NCBI GenBank assembly: GCA_025618425.1
Contig: CM046847.1
Span: 10,562,468 to 10,626,467, forward strand
DNA length: 64,000 bases
From: Heliocidaris tuberculata
Lineage: Eukaryota; Echinodermata; Echinoidea; Camarodonta; Echinometridae
Reading direction: 5' to 3'
Of the stretch, positions 1 to 11,387 are shown one piece after another. Both the position numbers and the translations under genes were made by a program. Every line of letters starts with the position of its first letter. The stretch's first letter is position 1. A model generated the notes under the pieces. It was not told where the DNA came from, did no database searches, and saw nothing but the letters and a program-made list of their open reading frames with translations.

Positions 1-383
1 CTGGGAAAGGTGAAAAATAATTTTTGAGTTTTCTCATTCCTTTTATGTCAGTATGGAAGAACATCATAGCAGAAATGTCCTCTGCAAAGGATTGCTCTTC
101 AGATGCCTTCACATTTGAAATATGATGAGAAATAGCTGAAGTGTTTGGGCCGCACATTCATGCTTTGTTTGTGTGTGCAGTCCTATGTAACCATTTATTT
201 GTGCAGTGCATGTGCTCTTCAGGAAGATTTGGTTAAAGTCTTATCATTTTGATGATTCCAAATTCTCTCAGTATACACCAATTCTTATGTGGACATGATC
301 AACCTTTTCCAATTGCTTTTTGAGACAGTTTCTTTCGCAATGGCATGGCATGACCATAGTCCAGAACTCAACTTTATCTTTAA
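1..383 (+). mobile_element. TTAA-flanked MITE family A, copy 1 (5' end cut by window edge)
   Basis: The sequence starts inside the element (CTGGGAAAGGTG) and ends at CAACTTTATCTTTAA, with TTAA at 380-383. Related copies lie at 41621-41975 (+), 47459-47815 (-), 55950-56300 (+, degraded) and 63873-64000 (-, cut). Complete copies are about 355 bp with terminal inverted repeats of the form AAAGATAAAGTTGAGTTC. There is no coding capacity. TTAA flanks suggest mobilisation by a piggyBac-type transposase (inference). Confidence 0.75.
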
Positions 384-577
384 GGTTCACTCCATACTTT
401 CTCACAGGACCTATTTTGTTAACATTTCATATTAGTGCCTGTACCTCAGGACTATTTCCATCACCCACCTTACCAAACATTGAGATGCAAGTGAATAAAA
501 TGATATCCTGTCCTGTTGGACATACACATACATCACCATACTGTTTCTATATCCTGTTGATATTCAAGAAATCATCT

Positions 578-1246
578 ATAGTTACGTTCACACGATGGGA
601 GCTAAACTTTAAGTTTCGCTTGTAGTTTCAAAACTTTAAGTTAACTTGTAGTTATCTTGTAGTTTCAGCCCCTATGAATGGACTCATTGTTTCGAAACTT
701 TAAGTTTACTTGTAGTTCTAGAACTACAAGCGAGCTCGTGGTTAAGGCCGGAACCACGAACAGCGGGGGGGGGGGGGGGGGGGGGGTGTTCTCCATCGAA
801 GTTACGGCCCATGTGAACGGAATAAACTTTTAAAGTTTCGCCGGCTTGTGGTTTAGGATGACCTTGTTGTTCATGTCAAATTTCTGGGTCTTACCCTTCC
901 CGCAAATTATGAACACAGGATCTGTACACATGTACATTACACACAATCGGTAGTATCTACTTCCTGGGTCAACCGCGATGATTCAGATTCAGATTCAGAT
1001 TCAGATCAATTTTATTGGTCCAATAGGAAATTCATTTTGTCGGCATTACATGAAACACATACACAAATAGATAATGCACAGTAGCAAATTTACAATAACA
1101 TATAGTCACAGGAAACGCAGATATAACGCTCGGCTTGTAGTTTCAGCTCATTGTTTAGGGCTCATGTGAACCCTCGCTGGGGTTAGGGAGTCGAGGTTTC
1201 GTTAACTTAAAGTTTCGAAACCACAAGTCCCATATGAACATAGCTT
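578..1246. mobile_element. degenerate foldback element with nested LINE tail
   Basis: The left edge reads AGTTACGTTCACACGATGGG and the right edge CCCATATGAACATAGCT, an imperfect inverted pair. Inside, the motif CTTGTAGTTTC / GAAACCACAAG recurs in both orientations. A 22-base poly-G tract lies at 765-786. A separate LINE 3' end (about 979-1135) interrupts the right half. The exact ends are uncertain. Confidence 0.4.
979..1135 (-). mobile_element. truncated LINE 3' end (minus strand)
   Basis: On the minus strand the segment ends in four to five TCTGAA repeats (plus-strand GATTCA units at 979-1006), preceded by GGACCAATAAAATTGA. Short tandem-repeat tails of this kind are typical of CR1/L2-type non-LTR retrotransposons. 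No reverse transcriptase coding is left in this copy. Confidence 0.5.
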
Positions 1247-2579
1247 ATGTAGCAAGCAGTCAACTAATATTGATAGTAGATATAAACAAATCATAACAAG
1301 AAGTAGCAATACCCTTGAAGAGAAGGATGGGTATTGCTAAATTTGTGAGGTTTCTCATATTTAAAATTCTATTTACATGTGGAAGAATAAAATACATCGT
1401 AGCAATGTCACATGACATAGATTGCTCTCATGATATGATGTCATATATGAAATGTGAATAGAAATAGTTTTTAAAATTCCATTTTTAATAGAATTAGATA
1501 AAAGAAATTTTGATGCATATATGCTTGTTGAGACCTACATATACTAAAAAGATACTTTGACATAATTTATGTTAAATAGTAGGCCTACCTTTAATTATGG
1601 ATAAAGTTATATCTATAGTTATCATTATCAAATACATGGAATCTTAAAACAACATAAACAACAACATAAACAACATACTTGTAGCACGTTTACCACTTTG
1701 AAACCATTTGGCTGGATGCCAAAATTTTGATGATTCAATGGTGCTTGTCACATGGATAATTTTAACACCTGTACTACCAATATTAGAATTCCATGCACGT
1801 ACAAGACTACAAATACAAGGTAGTAGTCCGAAGGTTTTACGATTATCATCGGTAGAATACCATGTAGGCATACATGTAATACATGTATGTTGCCGAAAAA
1901 GCATCTTTGGGCATTTTGCATAATTTGCATAAATCCCAAACGCCACATGTACATGTATACATGTAAGCACATTAAAGACAACTTTAATGGGCACGGTGTG
2001 CGCGCTGCACCCAATACTAACAGTGTTGTTAATCTGGAGCAATGAAGTCTGTGATACAGTTTAATCTCTATTTGTTATATCATATTGTATCACAGATTTT
2101 ACTACACAAGATGATATTGATAAGCAAATTATGCAAATTGCCAAAGTTGCTTTTAAGGTAACAAAGCTGAAATTGTTCAGAGACCACATGGGATCACAAA
2201 TAAAAAAAACTTTAGCGGAAAGAACTTTTCTAAGTTCACTATCGGCTACACAAGACTGTCAAACAGACTAGGATAGATATATATGAAAATGCATATATGT
2301 TACAGTATCATAAGTTAAGACCAGAGTGCGTCAATTTCTTGTGATGGTTGTTTGTATAAAAACCTATTTAAGCTTTACCATGAAATTTATCTGAAAAATA
2401 TGATTCATTCAAAATCTAACCTTTCACAGTATGGCCTTTAAGTTAGAATTCAATACATCTTTCCTATCCTATATCTGTATTCTGAGACGTGTTCTTCCGC
2501 ATGAACTTCCTGTATATGGGACCTGCCAAGCACATGACAACAGTAATGTCTCACTGTTCAAGTGGCACAGAGAGAATGG
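1247..2579. other. intergenic, no gene recognised
   Basis: AT-rich unique-looking DNA with short ATG-rich alternating stretches (for example ACATGTACATGTATACATG near 1946-1964). Open frames here are short, overlap on both strands and show no recognisable protein features. Confidence 0.5.
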
Positions 2580-2790
2580 GAGAAAGAAAGAGAGACAGAG
2601 ACAGAGACAGAGACAGACAAAGACAGAGGGGGAGATCACTGAGACAGGGAGGAGTGGGGGTGAGAGAGGGGAGAGGGAGGGAGGGAAAGAAAGAGAGAGA
2701 GGGGGTAAGAGCACTGAGACAGGGAGTGGGAGGGAGGGAGGGAGGGAGGGAGGGAGGGGGGAAGAGAGAGAAAGAGAGAGAGAGGGCAAG
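2580..2790. repeat. GA-rich low-complexity tract
   Basis: About 210 bases of almost pure purine (GAGACA, GAGAGG and GGGA units) on the plus strand. It produces long artificial open frames rich in Arg, Glu and Gly on one strand and in Ser, Leu and Pro on the other. A poly-C run follows at 2922-2937, and a pure GA run lies at 3416-3447. Confidence 0.9.
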
Positions 2791-3410
2791 AAAAAGCAGC
2801 TATGGGGGAACTGGGCAGTTGTTACCCAGTGCCATCAAGATTAAAAGATGGGATGGAAAGAGAAAAATAAAGAAACAATTGCCAACAACAAAATGTGCAC
2901 AAGGCTGGCACATGGACAACCACCCCCCCCCCCCCCCAACACAGAAAGAGAGTAAATGCAAAAGAACCTGATTAAAAAACATGTTCATAACACCCCCAAT
3001 TAGGAAAAACTACTAGTATCGTTCATATGCAGAAATTGCAACAAATCCTCCGTAATTATTTTGTATATTTACACCACTCTGATCCAATGAAAGCCTGTGA
3101 TATTTCCCAAGATACAACTATGTATCCCACTTTTGGTCTTTTCGTATGGAAGGTCATGATCTGTTTCGAAACGGACCTATACATGTAGCAGAGAGCACCC
3201 AGCTGCTAAGTTCACTTTATGTGCTTTTCACACCAGTGATAAATTATCCTAAAACTGCAGAAATTACAGAAAAATACATCTTCTGGTTTGGGGTTTCATA
3301 ATATTCAGGGGATTTATCAAATAGCTCCCATTCACACCACTAAAACACCCAAATGATGCATTACAAGAACATTTTCCTAGGCTCAAAGGTACAAGAGCAC
3401 TGAAAAAACG

Positions 3411-3450
<40 letters not shown>

Positions 3451-3697
3451 AAAAATTAAGAAAAAAATATTCCTGCATGAACCCACCTACATGTCCTTCA
3501 GTATCCCAGATTAACAGGCTTTGCTACTTTCTATACAGGTCCTTTATTATGAATATTCATGAGGGACGAGATATGCTCGGATTTTCAAACTGCAAGATAT
3601 CAAGAATGCTACAATACCATAGTCACACCGCCAAACCTACTCTGCACTGATTCCTAACCGACCGATTCATTGCCATTCGGTGTCATGTCATTTTTCG
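2791..3697. other. intergenic, no gene recognised
   Basis: Apart from the poly-C run (2922-2937) and a GA dinucleotide run (3416-3447), nothing is identifiable. It ends where the TTAA-flanked element begins at 3698. Confidence 0.5.
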
Positions 3698-4307
3698 TTA
3701 AAGGTTCCCTTTTATGGAATTACAAAGGAACTTCAATTAGTAGACTTTTCTACTGTGAATCCAGATCTGTCAACCATTTTACCTGAATTCCATTCATTAA
3801 TCTGTAAACTTGAAAATAAAAAATTAATTGGGAACGCCCCTAAAAATTTTGGAAAATCGGTCCAGCGATCGATGACGTCATGTGACGTCACACTCAGAAT
3901 GCTTGACTCCACGCAAGCTGAAAGTGTGTGTGTAGGCTATTGAACTTCGTGTAGATCCTAGCTTCGACTTCGTGCCATTACAGCCCTTCATTTTAGTTTT
4001 TTTAAAATCCTATATCAACGAACGATAACATCTTCTTCAGACAGAAGAAATAAAAGAGGAATTAGGGGCACGGCCGTATTTCTTTGCACCAGACATGTCG
4101 GATTCTGATTATATGACAGAGACGTCCCTGATTTCAATAAAGGAGAAGATATCGACTGGAGACTTGGGAATTATAACTAGTAATTCCTTTTGATAATAGA
4201 TTGCCGATTAAATTTTAATTTACGCATATCCACCAATTATGAATCTTGTTTGCGCTTGCAAAATGCCCCAGTCCTGATGAGGCTGAGCTGATAGCTGATC
4301 GAGGCAG

Positions 4308-4694
4308 CCCAGAAGGAAAAACCAGTTAGACCAGTAAGAAAATTTAACTGGTTTCCAGTTGATTTTAACTGGTCCAGTTGATTTTTAACTGGACCAGTTA
4401 AAATCAACTGGAAACCAGTTATATCAATTGGATTCCAGTTGAAAAAAAGTAGTAAAACCAGTTGAACTATTTTTGATCCAACTGGTGTAACTGTCCATTA
4501 AACAATGGCCATATTTCCAGTTAAACCAGTTGATGATTGAGTAAACTCCGGCTGGCAATTTTATTCTGGGATACTTCTGATATAACAAAGACATTATTAC
4601 TACTTTTGTCATCATCATTACTGTTATTATTATCATTATTATCATTATTATTATCATCATCATCATTATCATTATTATTATAATTATTATTATT

Positions 4695-4730
<36 letters not shown>

Positions 4731-5507
4731 ATCATTATTGTCAATCGATAAAGCAAGATGAGTTTCCAGATATGGTCAACTGGTTTAATTCCAGTTTTTG
4801 TTTCAATTAGAATTTCCAACTGGTTTTTGACCAGTTAGACCAGTTGATCAACTGGTTTGACCTCATTTGCATATTTGCTATTTTTTCTAGAGAAATCAAC
4901 ATTTAAAGTGAAATACAAATGCAATCTTATTTCTTTGTTTGAATATTTATTCTAGATATTTGTGTAAAATATTTCACAATAAAAATGTATGATTTTGCAT
5001 TACATATTTCAAATAACAACAGAAAGAGTAATTCACTAACCATCATCACAAGTGTATTACACTGATCTTGCTATATAAGAAACCAAATGGAAGTTTCTAG
5101 TTGACCCTGGAAAATACCAGTAAGACCAGTTGGAAACACCAGTAAGACCAGTAAGACCAGTTGGTGGAAACACCAGTTGGAAAAGCACCAGTTGGAAAAG
5201 CACCAGAAAGACCAGTTGGAAACACCAGTTGGAAAAGCACCAGTAAGACCAGTTGGAAACACCAGTTGGAAAAGCACCAGTAAGACCAGTTGTAAACACC
5301 AGTTGGGAAAGCACCAGTAAGACCAGTTGGAAATACCAGTTACAAGACCAGTTAAAAATACCAGTTGAAATCTCCAACTGGTTTTTGACCAGTTCACTTT
5401 TAACTAGACCAGTTAGACCAGTTATACCGATGTTTCAATTTCCAGAGTTACCAGTTGGAATTTAACTGGTTCAACTGGTCCGGTTGCAACTGGTTTTTCC
5501 TTCTGGG
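4308..5507. mobile_element. foldback-type element built of ACCAGTT repeats, 20-bp perfect TIR
   Basis: A perfect 20-bp inverted repeat bounds the element: CCCAGAAGGAAAAACCAGTT at 4308-4327 and its reverse complement at 5488-5507. The subterminal regions are arrays of ACCAGTT / AACTGGT heptamers with spacers such as GGAAAC and GGAAAAGC. They run in both orientations at the left (4320-4520) and mostly one orientation at the right (5110-5480). The centre has a TAA/TCA/GTT microsatellite (about 4598-4735). There is no coding sequence, and no convincing target-site duplication was found. The architecture recalls foldback elements (Drosophila FB, sea urchin TU elements), whose inverted ends are themselves tandem repeats. 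The match to those families is by structure only. Confidence 0.7.
4598..4735. repeat. trinucleotide microsatellite (ATT/ATC then GTT)
   Basis: Imperfect ATT/ATC repeats are followed by a run of about eleven GTT units. It lies at the centre of the foldback element and probably expanded there. Confidence 0.9.
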
Positions 5508-5686
5508 AGTGAGCTCGACGTGCGCAGGTGTACACGCCGTGCCGTTCGGTCGTTCGCCTGCTGACCCTGCCTGGCCTGGGCTTGGGTGGGGTTTTACTGG
5601 TGCATGGGGTGGTAGCGTTTTGTTTCTAGTAAATTCTAACATTGATATCCAGAAAACCCTTAGCTCTCCTGTTACCTTGCATGTTT

Positions 5687-6059
5687 TCATTGTGCTGCTA
5701 TGAATAATAAGTACCGGTAGACTAAGTTAGTGTAGGTACAGTGATAGTTGATCAATAGATATATGATCAATAGATACCGTAGATCAAGTTTGATTTTGGG
5801 GATGGCATCTTGCTTCAGGGACGGCCTCTTCTTGATGCCAAACGCCGCATGCAGCCCCGTACTATCGAGGAAGTCCTCCGCACAAATGTGCTCGGAACAC
5901 ACGGACACTGCGGTCACTCGGCCCCTTCCAATTGACGCGAGTTAGTTTCACTTTTGAGGTCCATTTTCTTCTAATATTTGGGTCTTTGAGGAATAAATGT
6001 AGACTTACACCCTCCTTTGTGATGTTGCTGCAACCTGCAAAGACACAGCGTTGCGGCAT
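5687..6059 (-). pseudogene. THAP zinc-finger domain, frameshifted
   Basis: The minus strand encodes a recognisable THAP (C2CH) DNA-binding domain starting at the ATG at 6059. It begins MPQRCVFAGCSN (Cys5, Cys10), continues HLFLKDP and RRKW (Trp33), then NWKGPSDRSV. One extra base near 5907 breaks the frame. The next frame continues with VCSEH (third Cys and the His), then a DF-containing stretch, GIKKRPSLK and DAIPKI, which corresponds to the family's C-terminal AVPTIF-like box. So all four zinc ligands survive but in two frames. After the box the frame runs into low-information sequence and a stop at about 5687. It lies inside the TTAA-flanked element 3698-6378 and is probably the N-terminal DNA-binding part of a transposase or a captured host THAP exon. 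I am confident of the domain and unsure of its origin. Confidence 0.8.
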
Positions 6060-6378
6060 ACTTCGATTTAGAGGTGGTTTTCGAGGTGGTATATAACTGC
6101 AAGTTAGTTTGCACGCGTGATATATGCAAGATATTGTAAACAAGCACCGGCGATGTCGGTTTGTGACGTCACACGTCAATCATGCTCGAAGAACGAGAAT
6201 TCGGGGTTTAAAAGGGGGCGGAGCTTAGCAGACTCGTTTAGGCCTGAATACGTGGGGGAAATATTATTTTAAAAATATTCAGATACGTATTCATTGCAAA
6301 CGGATGTCATTTTTCAATTTAGATGAGTATCAAGTACAAAATAACGAGAATTAGAATTTCATAGAAGGGAACCTTTAA

Positions 6379-6703
6379 GTCGGTTGTCGGTCCGTTGTCA
6401 GTCTCGCTGGTGTGAATAGGGTTAGCAAATCATAAGAGGTTTTAATTTCAAAGTTGGGTTTGTGGTATGAAATTTCATCCAACTCAATGAAAATGAGCAA
6501 TCAGTTGATCCTAATGCATTACACTTTGTTTCGCAGAAACACAAAATCATACCAATTTTTCCGGCAAGTCCTTTCATTTTAGCAGCAATCTATTCTGCGT
6601 ACACATGACCAAACTGATCATCAGACCACTCCAATCTTCATTTAAAATTCTCAAAATAAAAATACATCAGAAAGTAACAAGATGAATGCGACTGCATCTC
6701 CTA
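6379..6703. other. intergenic, nothing recognised
   Basis: Short AT-rich gap between two mobile elements. No open frame, repeat or palindrome of note. Confidence 0.5.
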
Positions 6704-8268
6704 TATACCTCCGCTGTAAATCAGTTAAGTTCACGGCTCAAACTGTTCTTGAAATATTGTGATAACCAGAATAAAAAGCCTGCAATCACATAATTTACTT
6801 TTTTTTACCTTTGACCTTTGACCTAACAACCCAAAAGTTTGATTACTTTATCTCCTCCTAGTCATGCAAACAAAACAGTAGAGATATGGTGATAACAAAA
6901 CTAACAAATCTTTAATTTCATGCACATTGATCTCTATGACCTTTGACCTACTAAACAAATCCCAAAAATTCGTCTCACTGTGGTGATGCATGCTAGTACC
7001 AAGTTTGAAGTTAATGGCTCAAATTGTTCAAGAGATACTGCAATAACGAGGCTAAAAATCTGAAATTTCATGGTAAATGACCTCTGTGAACTTCAACCTT
7101 TGACCTACTTACCACAAAATCTAATCAAGTTTTTCTCACTGTGGTGATGTATACTAGCACCAAGTTTGAAGTTCATAACTCAAATGGTTCGAGATCGTTT
7201 GAACGAAGCTAAAACCTGAAATGTCAGAATTGACCTCTATAGTATACGGTAGGCTTGAGTCGAGTCGGTCGGTCCACCGGCGCCCGACCGATGAAGCCGG
7301 TCACCGGTGCAATTTCATGCACACCGGCGGACCGATGAAATAAAGAAATACATAAGAAATTCACAATGTCAAAGACTTTGAAAATTAACCAGTTTTAAGA
7401 ACTAAATTTCCTTATTTATATTAAAACTTTCACATGATATTAAATTTCAATCCTTTAATCAACCAAGTGGGACTATGGAAATAAGATCACCGAGCAAGAT
7501 TTCTCAATTTTCTTGCTTGAATTTATCGGCCCGTATATTATTCTTGAATTCTGTGTGAGCGCTGCTGGTACGATTCTGCGCACCTTGCCCCGAGATGGCG
7601 CTAACTCCAGGCTAACTCTAGTGGAGTAATTACGAGTTTGCAAACAAACAGATAAAAGATGGCAGCGCCCATACACGTATACAGAATGCAACGATATCAT
7701 CATGTTACGGGCCGATGAATTCAAGCAAGAAAATTGAGAAATCCTGCTCGGTAATCTTATTTCCATAGTCCCACTTGGTTGATTAATGGTTTGAAATTTA
7801 ATATCATGAGAAAGTTCTAATATAGATATGGGAATTTAGTTCTTAAACTGGTTGATTTTCAAAGTCTTTCATTAACACTGAATTTCTTTATGTACCGGTA
7901 TTTCTTTATTTCAACGGTCTGCCGGTCTCGCCGAAAAATCACCGGCGGACGCCGGTCAAAAAAAGAAAACCGTTATGACTCAAGCCTACTTGTAATATAA
8001 ATATTATGTTCTTTTAAGATCTCTCATGTTTTCCCTCTTCAACAATCAAAAACATGCTACTTTCCCGATGCGGGCGGCGCGTTATATGCAGCTTTTTTGC
8101 ACCGCATAATTTTTCATGAAATTTCATCGGTCCGCCGGTCTCCGCCGAAAAATCACCGGCGGGCACCGGTCAAAAAAAAAACCGTTATGACTCAGGCCTA
8201 GTATACGGACGGAAGGAAAACATGAAAACACAATGCCTCCAGCACCACCTTCAGTTTGCGGAGGCATA
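6704..8268. mobile_element. tandem-repeat element with hairpin end (Helentron-like?), split by hAT
   Basis: The termini are TATACCTCCGC (6704-6714) and GCGGAGGCATA (8258-8268), an inverted pair with one mismatch. At the right end AATGCCTCC and GCGGAGGCAT can pair into a terminal hairpin, next to GTATACGGACGGA. The body consists of about three copies of a roughly 145-bp unit. Each copy carries TTTGACCT-type motifs, CACTGTGGTGATG and ACCAAGTTTGAAGTT. A hAT-like element with its 8-bp duplication is inserted near the right end (7242-8208). The plan (subterminal inverted repeats, one end hairpin, central tandem array) matches non-autonomous Helentron-type elements. The assignment is inference. Confidence 0.5.
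7250..8200. mobile_element. non-autonomous hAT-like element with 8-bp target duplication
   Basis: The 8-mer GTATACGG occurs immediately before (7242-7249) and immediately after (8201-8208) the element. The termini are TAGGCTTGAGTC (7250-7261) and GACTCAGGCCTA (8189-8200), inverted with one mismatch. A third terminus-like block, GACTCAAGCCTA, at 7977-7988 is the perfect complement of the left end, so the right end appears twice. Long inverted arms occupy about 7290-7530 and 7715-7990, giving a foldback. An 8-bp duplication with short inverted repeats is the hallmark of hAT elements. No transposase is encoded. Confidence 0.8.
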
Positions 8269-8650
8269 AAAATGCTGTCATTGTGCTAGATTACTGCGAG
8301 AAAAAAAAGTACCTTTACAAGAGCGACTAGGGTTGAAGGTCCCCATACTCTGATGAAGTGCATTAAAATAAAAGAGATTTTGTGCTTTTCCTCACGAGAT
8401 AGTGTTTCTGTTTTCCCCAACAAAGTCAGAAGATATTACTATCTACATGAACGAATGTCTGCAGCTGTTGAATCGTACACATACTACGCTACCCGGGAGT
8501 ACAGCATATTTATATACGAAACTGACAACCATTTTGGGTGTTTATAACATCGCCCCAATACAGGTGTGGATAATGGGCATCATTCTGTTTTGGCAAGTAT
8601 TTTTGACACCTCTTATCTGTTGTTACATTTCAAAGATTGGCACCCTCAAT
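8269..8650. other. intergenic, nothing recognised
   Basis: AT-rich DNA between two mobile elements. Open frames are short and unremarkable. Confidence 0.5.
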
Positions 8651-9065
8651 TTAACCCTTTCGAGACAATTGACCACATTTTGTGGTTTGGCCCAATAACT
8701 TTTGATTTAGAGCCTTAAAAAATATACCAGATGCATGAGTAGAAAGAGCAAAAAATTCTGCACATACTGCATCCATTTTTGTTGCATGATCATATTGCGT
8801 TTGATGCCAGGAATTTTAAAAAGGAGACTAAGATTGAACATCCTTAAATTGGCAACACATTGAGAGGTTCAAAATCATTGTTTTTTGTCCAAATTGGCAA
8901 CTTTTTCAACTTTTCGACAAAGTTCCTAACCATGTATATTATTTTCAAGACATTACACCTTATTAGAACCATGTAGCCCTAAAAGAAAAATATTAATGTT
9001 GCCAATTTGAAGAACAAAATGTGATCAGTTTAGCCTTTAAATAATTCCTGTCCTGAAAGGGTTAA
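8651..9065 (+). mobile_element. piggyBac-like MITE family B, copy 1
   Basis: TTAA (8651-8654) is followed by CCCTTTCGAGACAATTG. The right end is GTCCTGAAAGGG followed by TTAA (9062-9065). TTAA duplication plus a terminal CCC...GGG inverted repeat is the classic piggyBac signature. The sequence includes GACCACATTTTGTGGTTTGG and CCAAATTGGCAAC motifs. A diverged inverted copy lies at 46671-47069. There is no coding capacity. Confidence 0.8.
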
Positions 9066-9183
9066 AGAGACTTGCATGTATCACCCTGTTCTCTTTTCTG
9101 AACATTTACAATGTCCTTCTCGATACACAATGACAGCTGCATAGCAAGTCAGATTATTTGAGAATAATATTGAATGGACTTGA

Positions 9184-9244
9184 GTGGGATACGAGGGTAT
9201 ATCACACGCGCTATGAACGAGTGCGATATACCCTTGTGTCCCAC
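9184..9244. repeat. hairpin with 20-bp arms
   Basis: GTGGGATACGAGGGTATATC (9184-9203) is nearly the reverse complement of GATATACCCTTGTGTCCCAC (9225-9244), with a 21-base spacer. It may be the remains of a very short MITE or a transcribed stem-loop. Confidence 0.6.
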
Positions 9245-11387
9245 AAAAGAAAAGCCATTTGATATTACTAATTGTATGAAACCTAGTTCCTCAATTTTCA
9301 CCATCACACAGCCTTATGTTTTTGTAATGACCTCAACATAAAAAACAGGTTAAAAAAAACATTATTATGTCCTTACCGAAACATCTTGCAAGGGCTGCGC
9401 ACATCTATTGCCTTAACCTTCATGTATTTAAATATGCATACGCACCCCAAACCATGAGATATGGAAATATATTGCACGGTCCTCTGGGTACTTTTACACA
9501 AACCATGAGATAATGTTTTAAAATTGCTTGGTCACCCATTACTTTTGCGCAAACCACCAGATACGCCAATTTTTCTGGACTCCTAAAAACCCTTCATACA
9601 AATAATGTTCATTATTTTCTCATAAAGAAATGTCTTTTTCCATTGAGTCTATTATGTATCTTATTGTGCTCCACAAAATCCGACAAGAATTACGAACCTT
9701 CAGAATTACATGGACAAAACTTCAGAATTATAAACCTTCAGAAAAATAAATATCCCCCTCTCATACCATTTTACGTAAAAGTCACGTTCTAGATCTTATG
9801 TTGTGAGGATTTCAGTTCATAAACAGCCTTTTCTTGTTTTCTACAATATACTTAAAAATAAACTTTGTATCCTCTGAAAAATGGATATGTCATCTATAGA
9901 AGCCTTTATATACAGTTCAGTTTATTTATATACCTTTGTAGTGATTCATTATGAAAGTTTACAAAGGTTGTAATATTTTGTATGAAATATCAGGTTAAGT
10001 TTAAATTAGCTTTTCACAGTAAAACTCAATGATTTCATTATTTTGAAGTCCATTGACCTTTCTGACCAATCACGCATACATGCATATGAGCTATATTTCT
10101 ACATGAAGCTTGCATGTGGGACAAAATAGAGCGGGCAAATTTGTCAAACCAGACATATTGAACTAGACTTTGCTCTTCCCCACTTTATCATGCCAGTGTT
10201 ATTTTTACAGAAAAGGAAATGCCAATTACATGTGTTCAGCTTCTGTCGGCCATCTGCACGCAAATCCAGTTTGACAACACAACGCACACTGCATTTAGCA
10301 TATTTATGAATACATCAGTCCCATGTACTAAAAATTGTGTTGGAGAGTGTTATTCCTGCTCATATATTGAACTTGAGCAAAACATTAGAATTCAAGTACA
10401 GCCTACAGAACTCTCTCAAAACATTCGCTTTCAATTAGATTTTGGCAACAATAGGATCGCTGCATGTGTCAAATAAATGTCTTGTTATTATTAAGAACTA
10501 CTGTAGTCATCAAAGAATACAAAAGCAGGAATGAACAGAAAGCTCACATTCTTGTGTTTTACTCTGAGTGCAAGACAAAAAGCTTAAGTATGTCTGTATT
10601 TAAAGCTATTCAATTGTTTAGAAATGATGCCATCATGCAACTTGATGGCCCAAGATTGTAAACAGTGCATTTATGAGGTATAGAAATCCTAGCATGTGAA
10701 AACCATATAGTGTGATATACATGTACATGTATACAAAATATCATACTCCTCTTGCTCAACAGAAATGAACATTAGTTTTGTAAAAGGTCTTTCCAAACTC
10801 AAATAAGTAGTTACAGAACGAGAACAGCATGGCTGATGTACATATCTTTGGTGCTGGCAATGCATTACAAAATGGAGATTACATGTCCTCCCGTTTTCTG
10901 AGAAAGAAGCTGGGATCGCTGGTAAGAGCACTATCAGTCATTGCCAACCTAGCGGGACCCCCTCAACAGACCCTCAAATTCTCACTTCCTGATCTTGGAA
11001 TCGTTTACATACTGAATGACATAAGAACTTCCTGAGACTCTCTACCACATCATTTGTACCTATTTCCTCCGTTCTGGCAGCTATATGCTAATTGCATAGG
11101 AAGCAATCTCTAATCCCACTTACTCTAATTGATGTGAGTTAGCTGGAGTATGGCTGTGCACCCTCCCATCCCCCTTCTTTTAGGACTGTAGGCCTCATGT
11201 CAGGCCCGTGATTGATTACAAATTGTACCCAGAATCATAAGGTTTTAAACTACAAGTTCCTTGCATGCAAAGCACTGAAATGTTATCATCACCACTTTCA
11301 CCACACAAGCTGTAGTATTCCTAAACAAAGAGTGTAATTTACTTCTCTCGTATGAACAACTCACTCCGCATAATGAAATTCTCCAAT
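9245..11387. other. gene-poor stretch downstream of the minus-strand gene
   Basis: No repeat family or protein domain recognised. It probably includes the 3' UTR of the minus-strand gene whose stop is at 11388. A short exon-like segment at 10829-10921 (plus strand, Met start, GTAAGA after it) is discussed under rejected items. Confidence 0.4.

Larger units (their letters stand above)
3698..6378 (-). mobile_element. 2.7 kb TTAA-flanked DNA transposon with THAP relic
   Basis: The left end is TTAAAGGTTCCCTTTTATGG (TTAA at 3698-3701). The right end is CATAGAAGGGAACCTTTAA (TTAA at 6375-6378). As inverted repeats the termini differ at only a couple of positions over 23 bases. Near the ends inside, TGACGTCA-type motifs occur at both sides (about 3873-3890 and 6164-6172). 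The only recognisable coding part is a THAP zinc finger on the minus strand (5687-6059, frameshifted). A separate 1.2 kb foldback element (4308-5507) is inserted. The TTAA target suggests piggyBac-like mobilisation, while a THAP finger is known from P-element-type transposases and from many host genes, so the superfamily is unresolved. No transposase catalytic domain is visible. Confidence 0.65.

Noticed and set aside
2431..2971. Open frames of 137-160 codons across the GA-rich tract
   Set aside because: Composition is pure low-complexity purine repeat, and frames are open on both strands for that reason alone.
10829..10921. Exon-like segment MADVHIFGAGNALQ... ending in a GTAAGA donor (plus strand)
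   Set aside because: No partner exon in phase could be found downstream, and it lies just beyond the end of the opposing gene model. Too little support to annotate.
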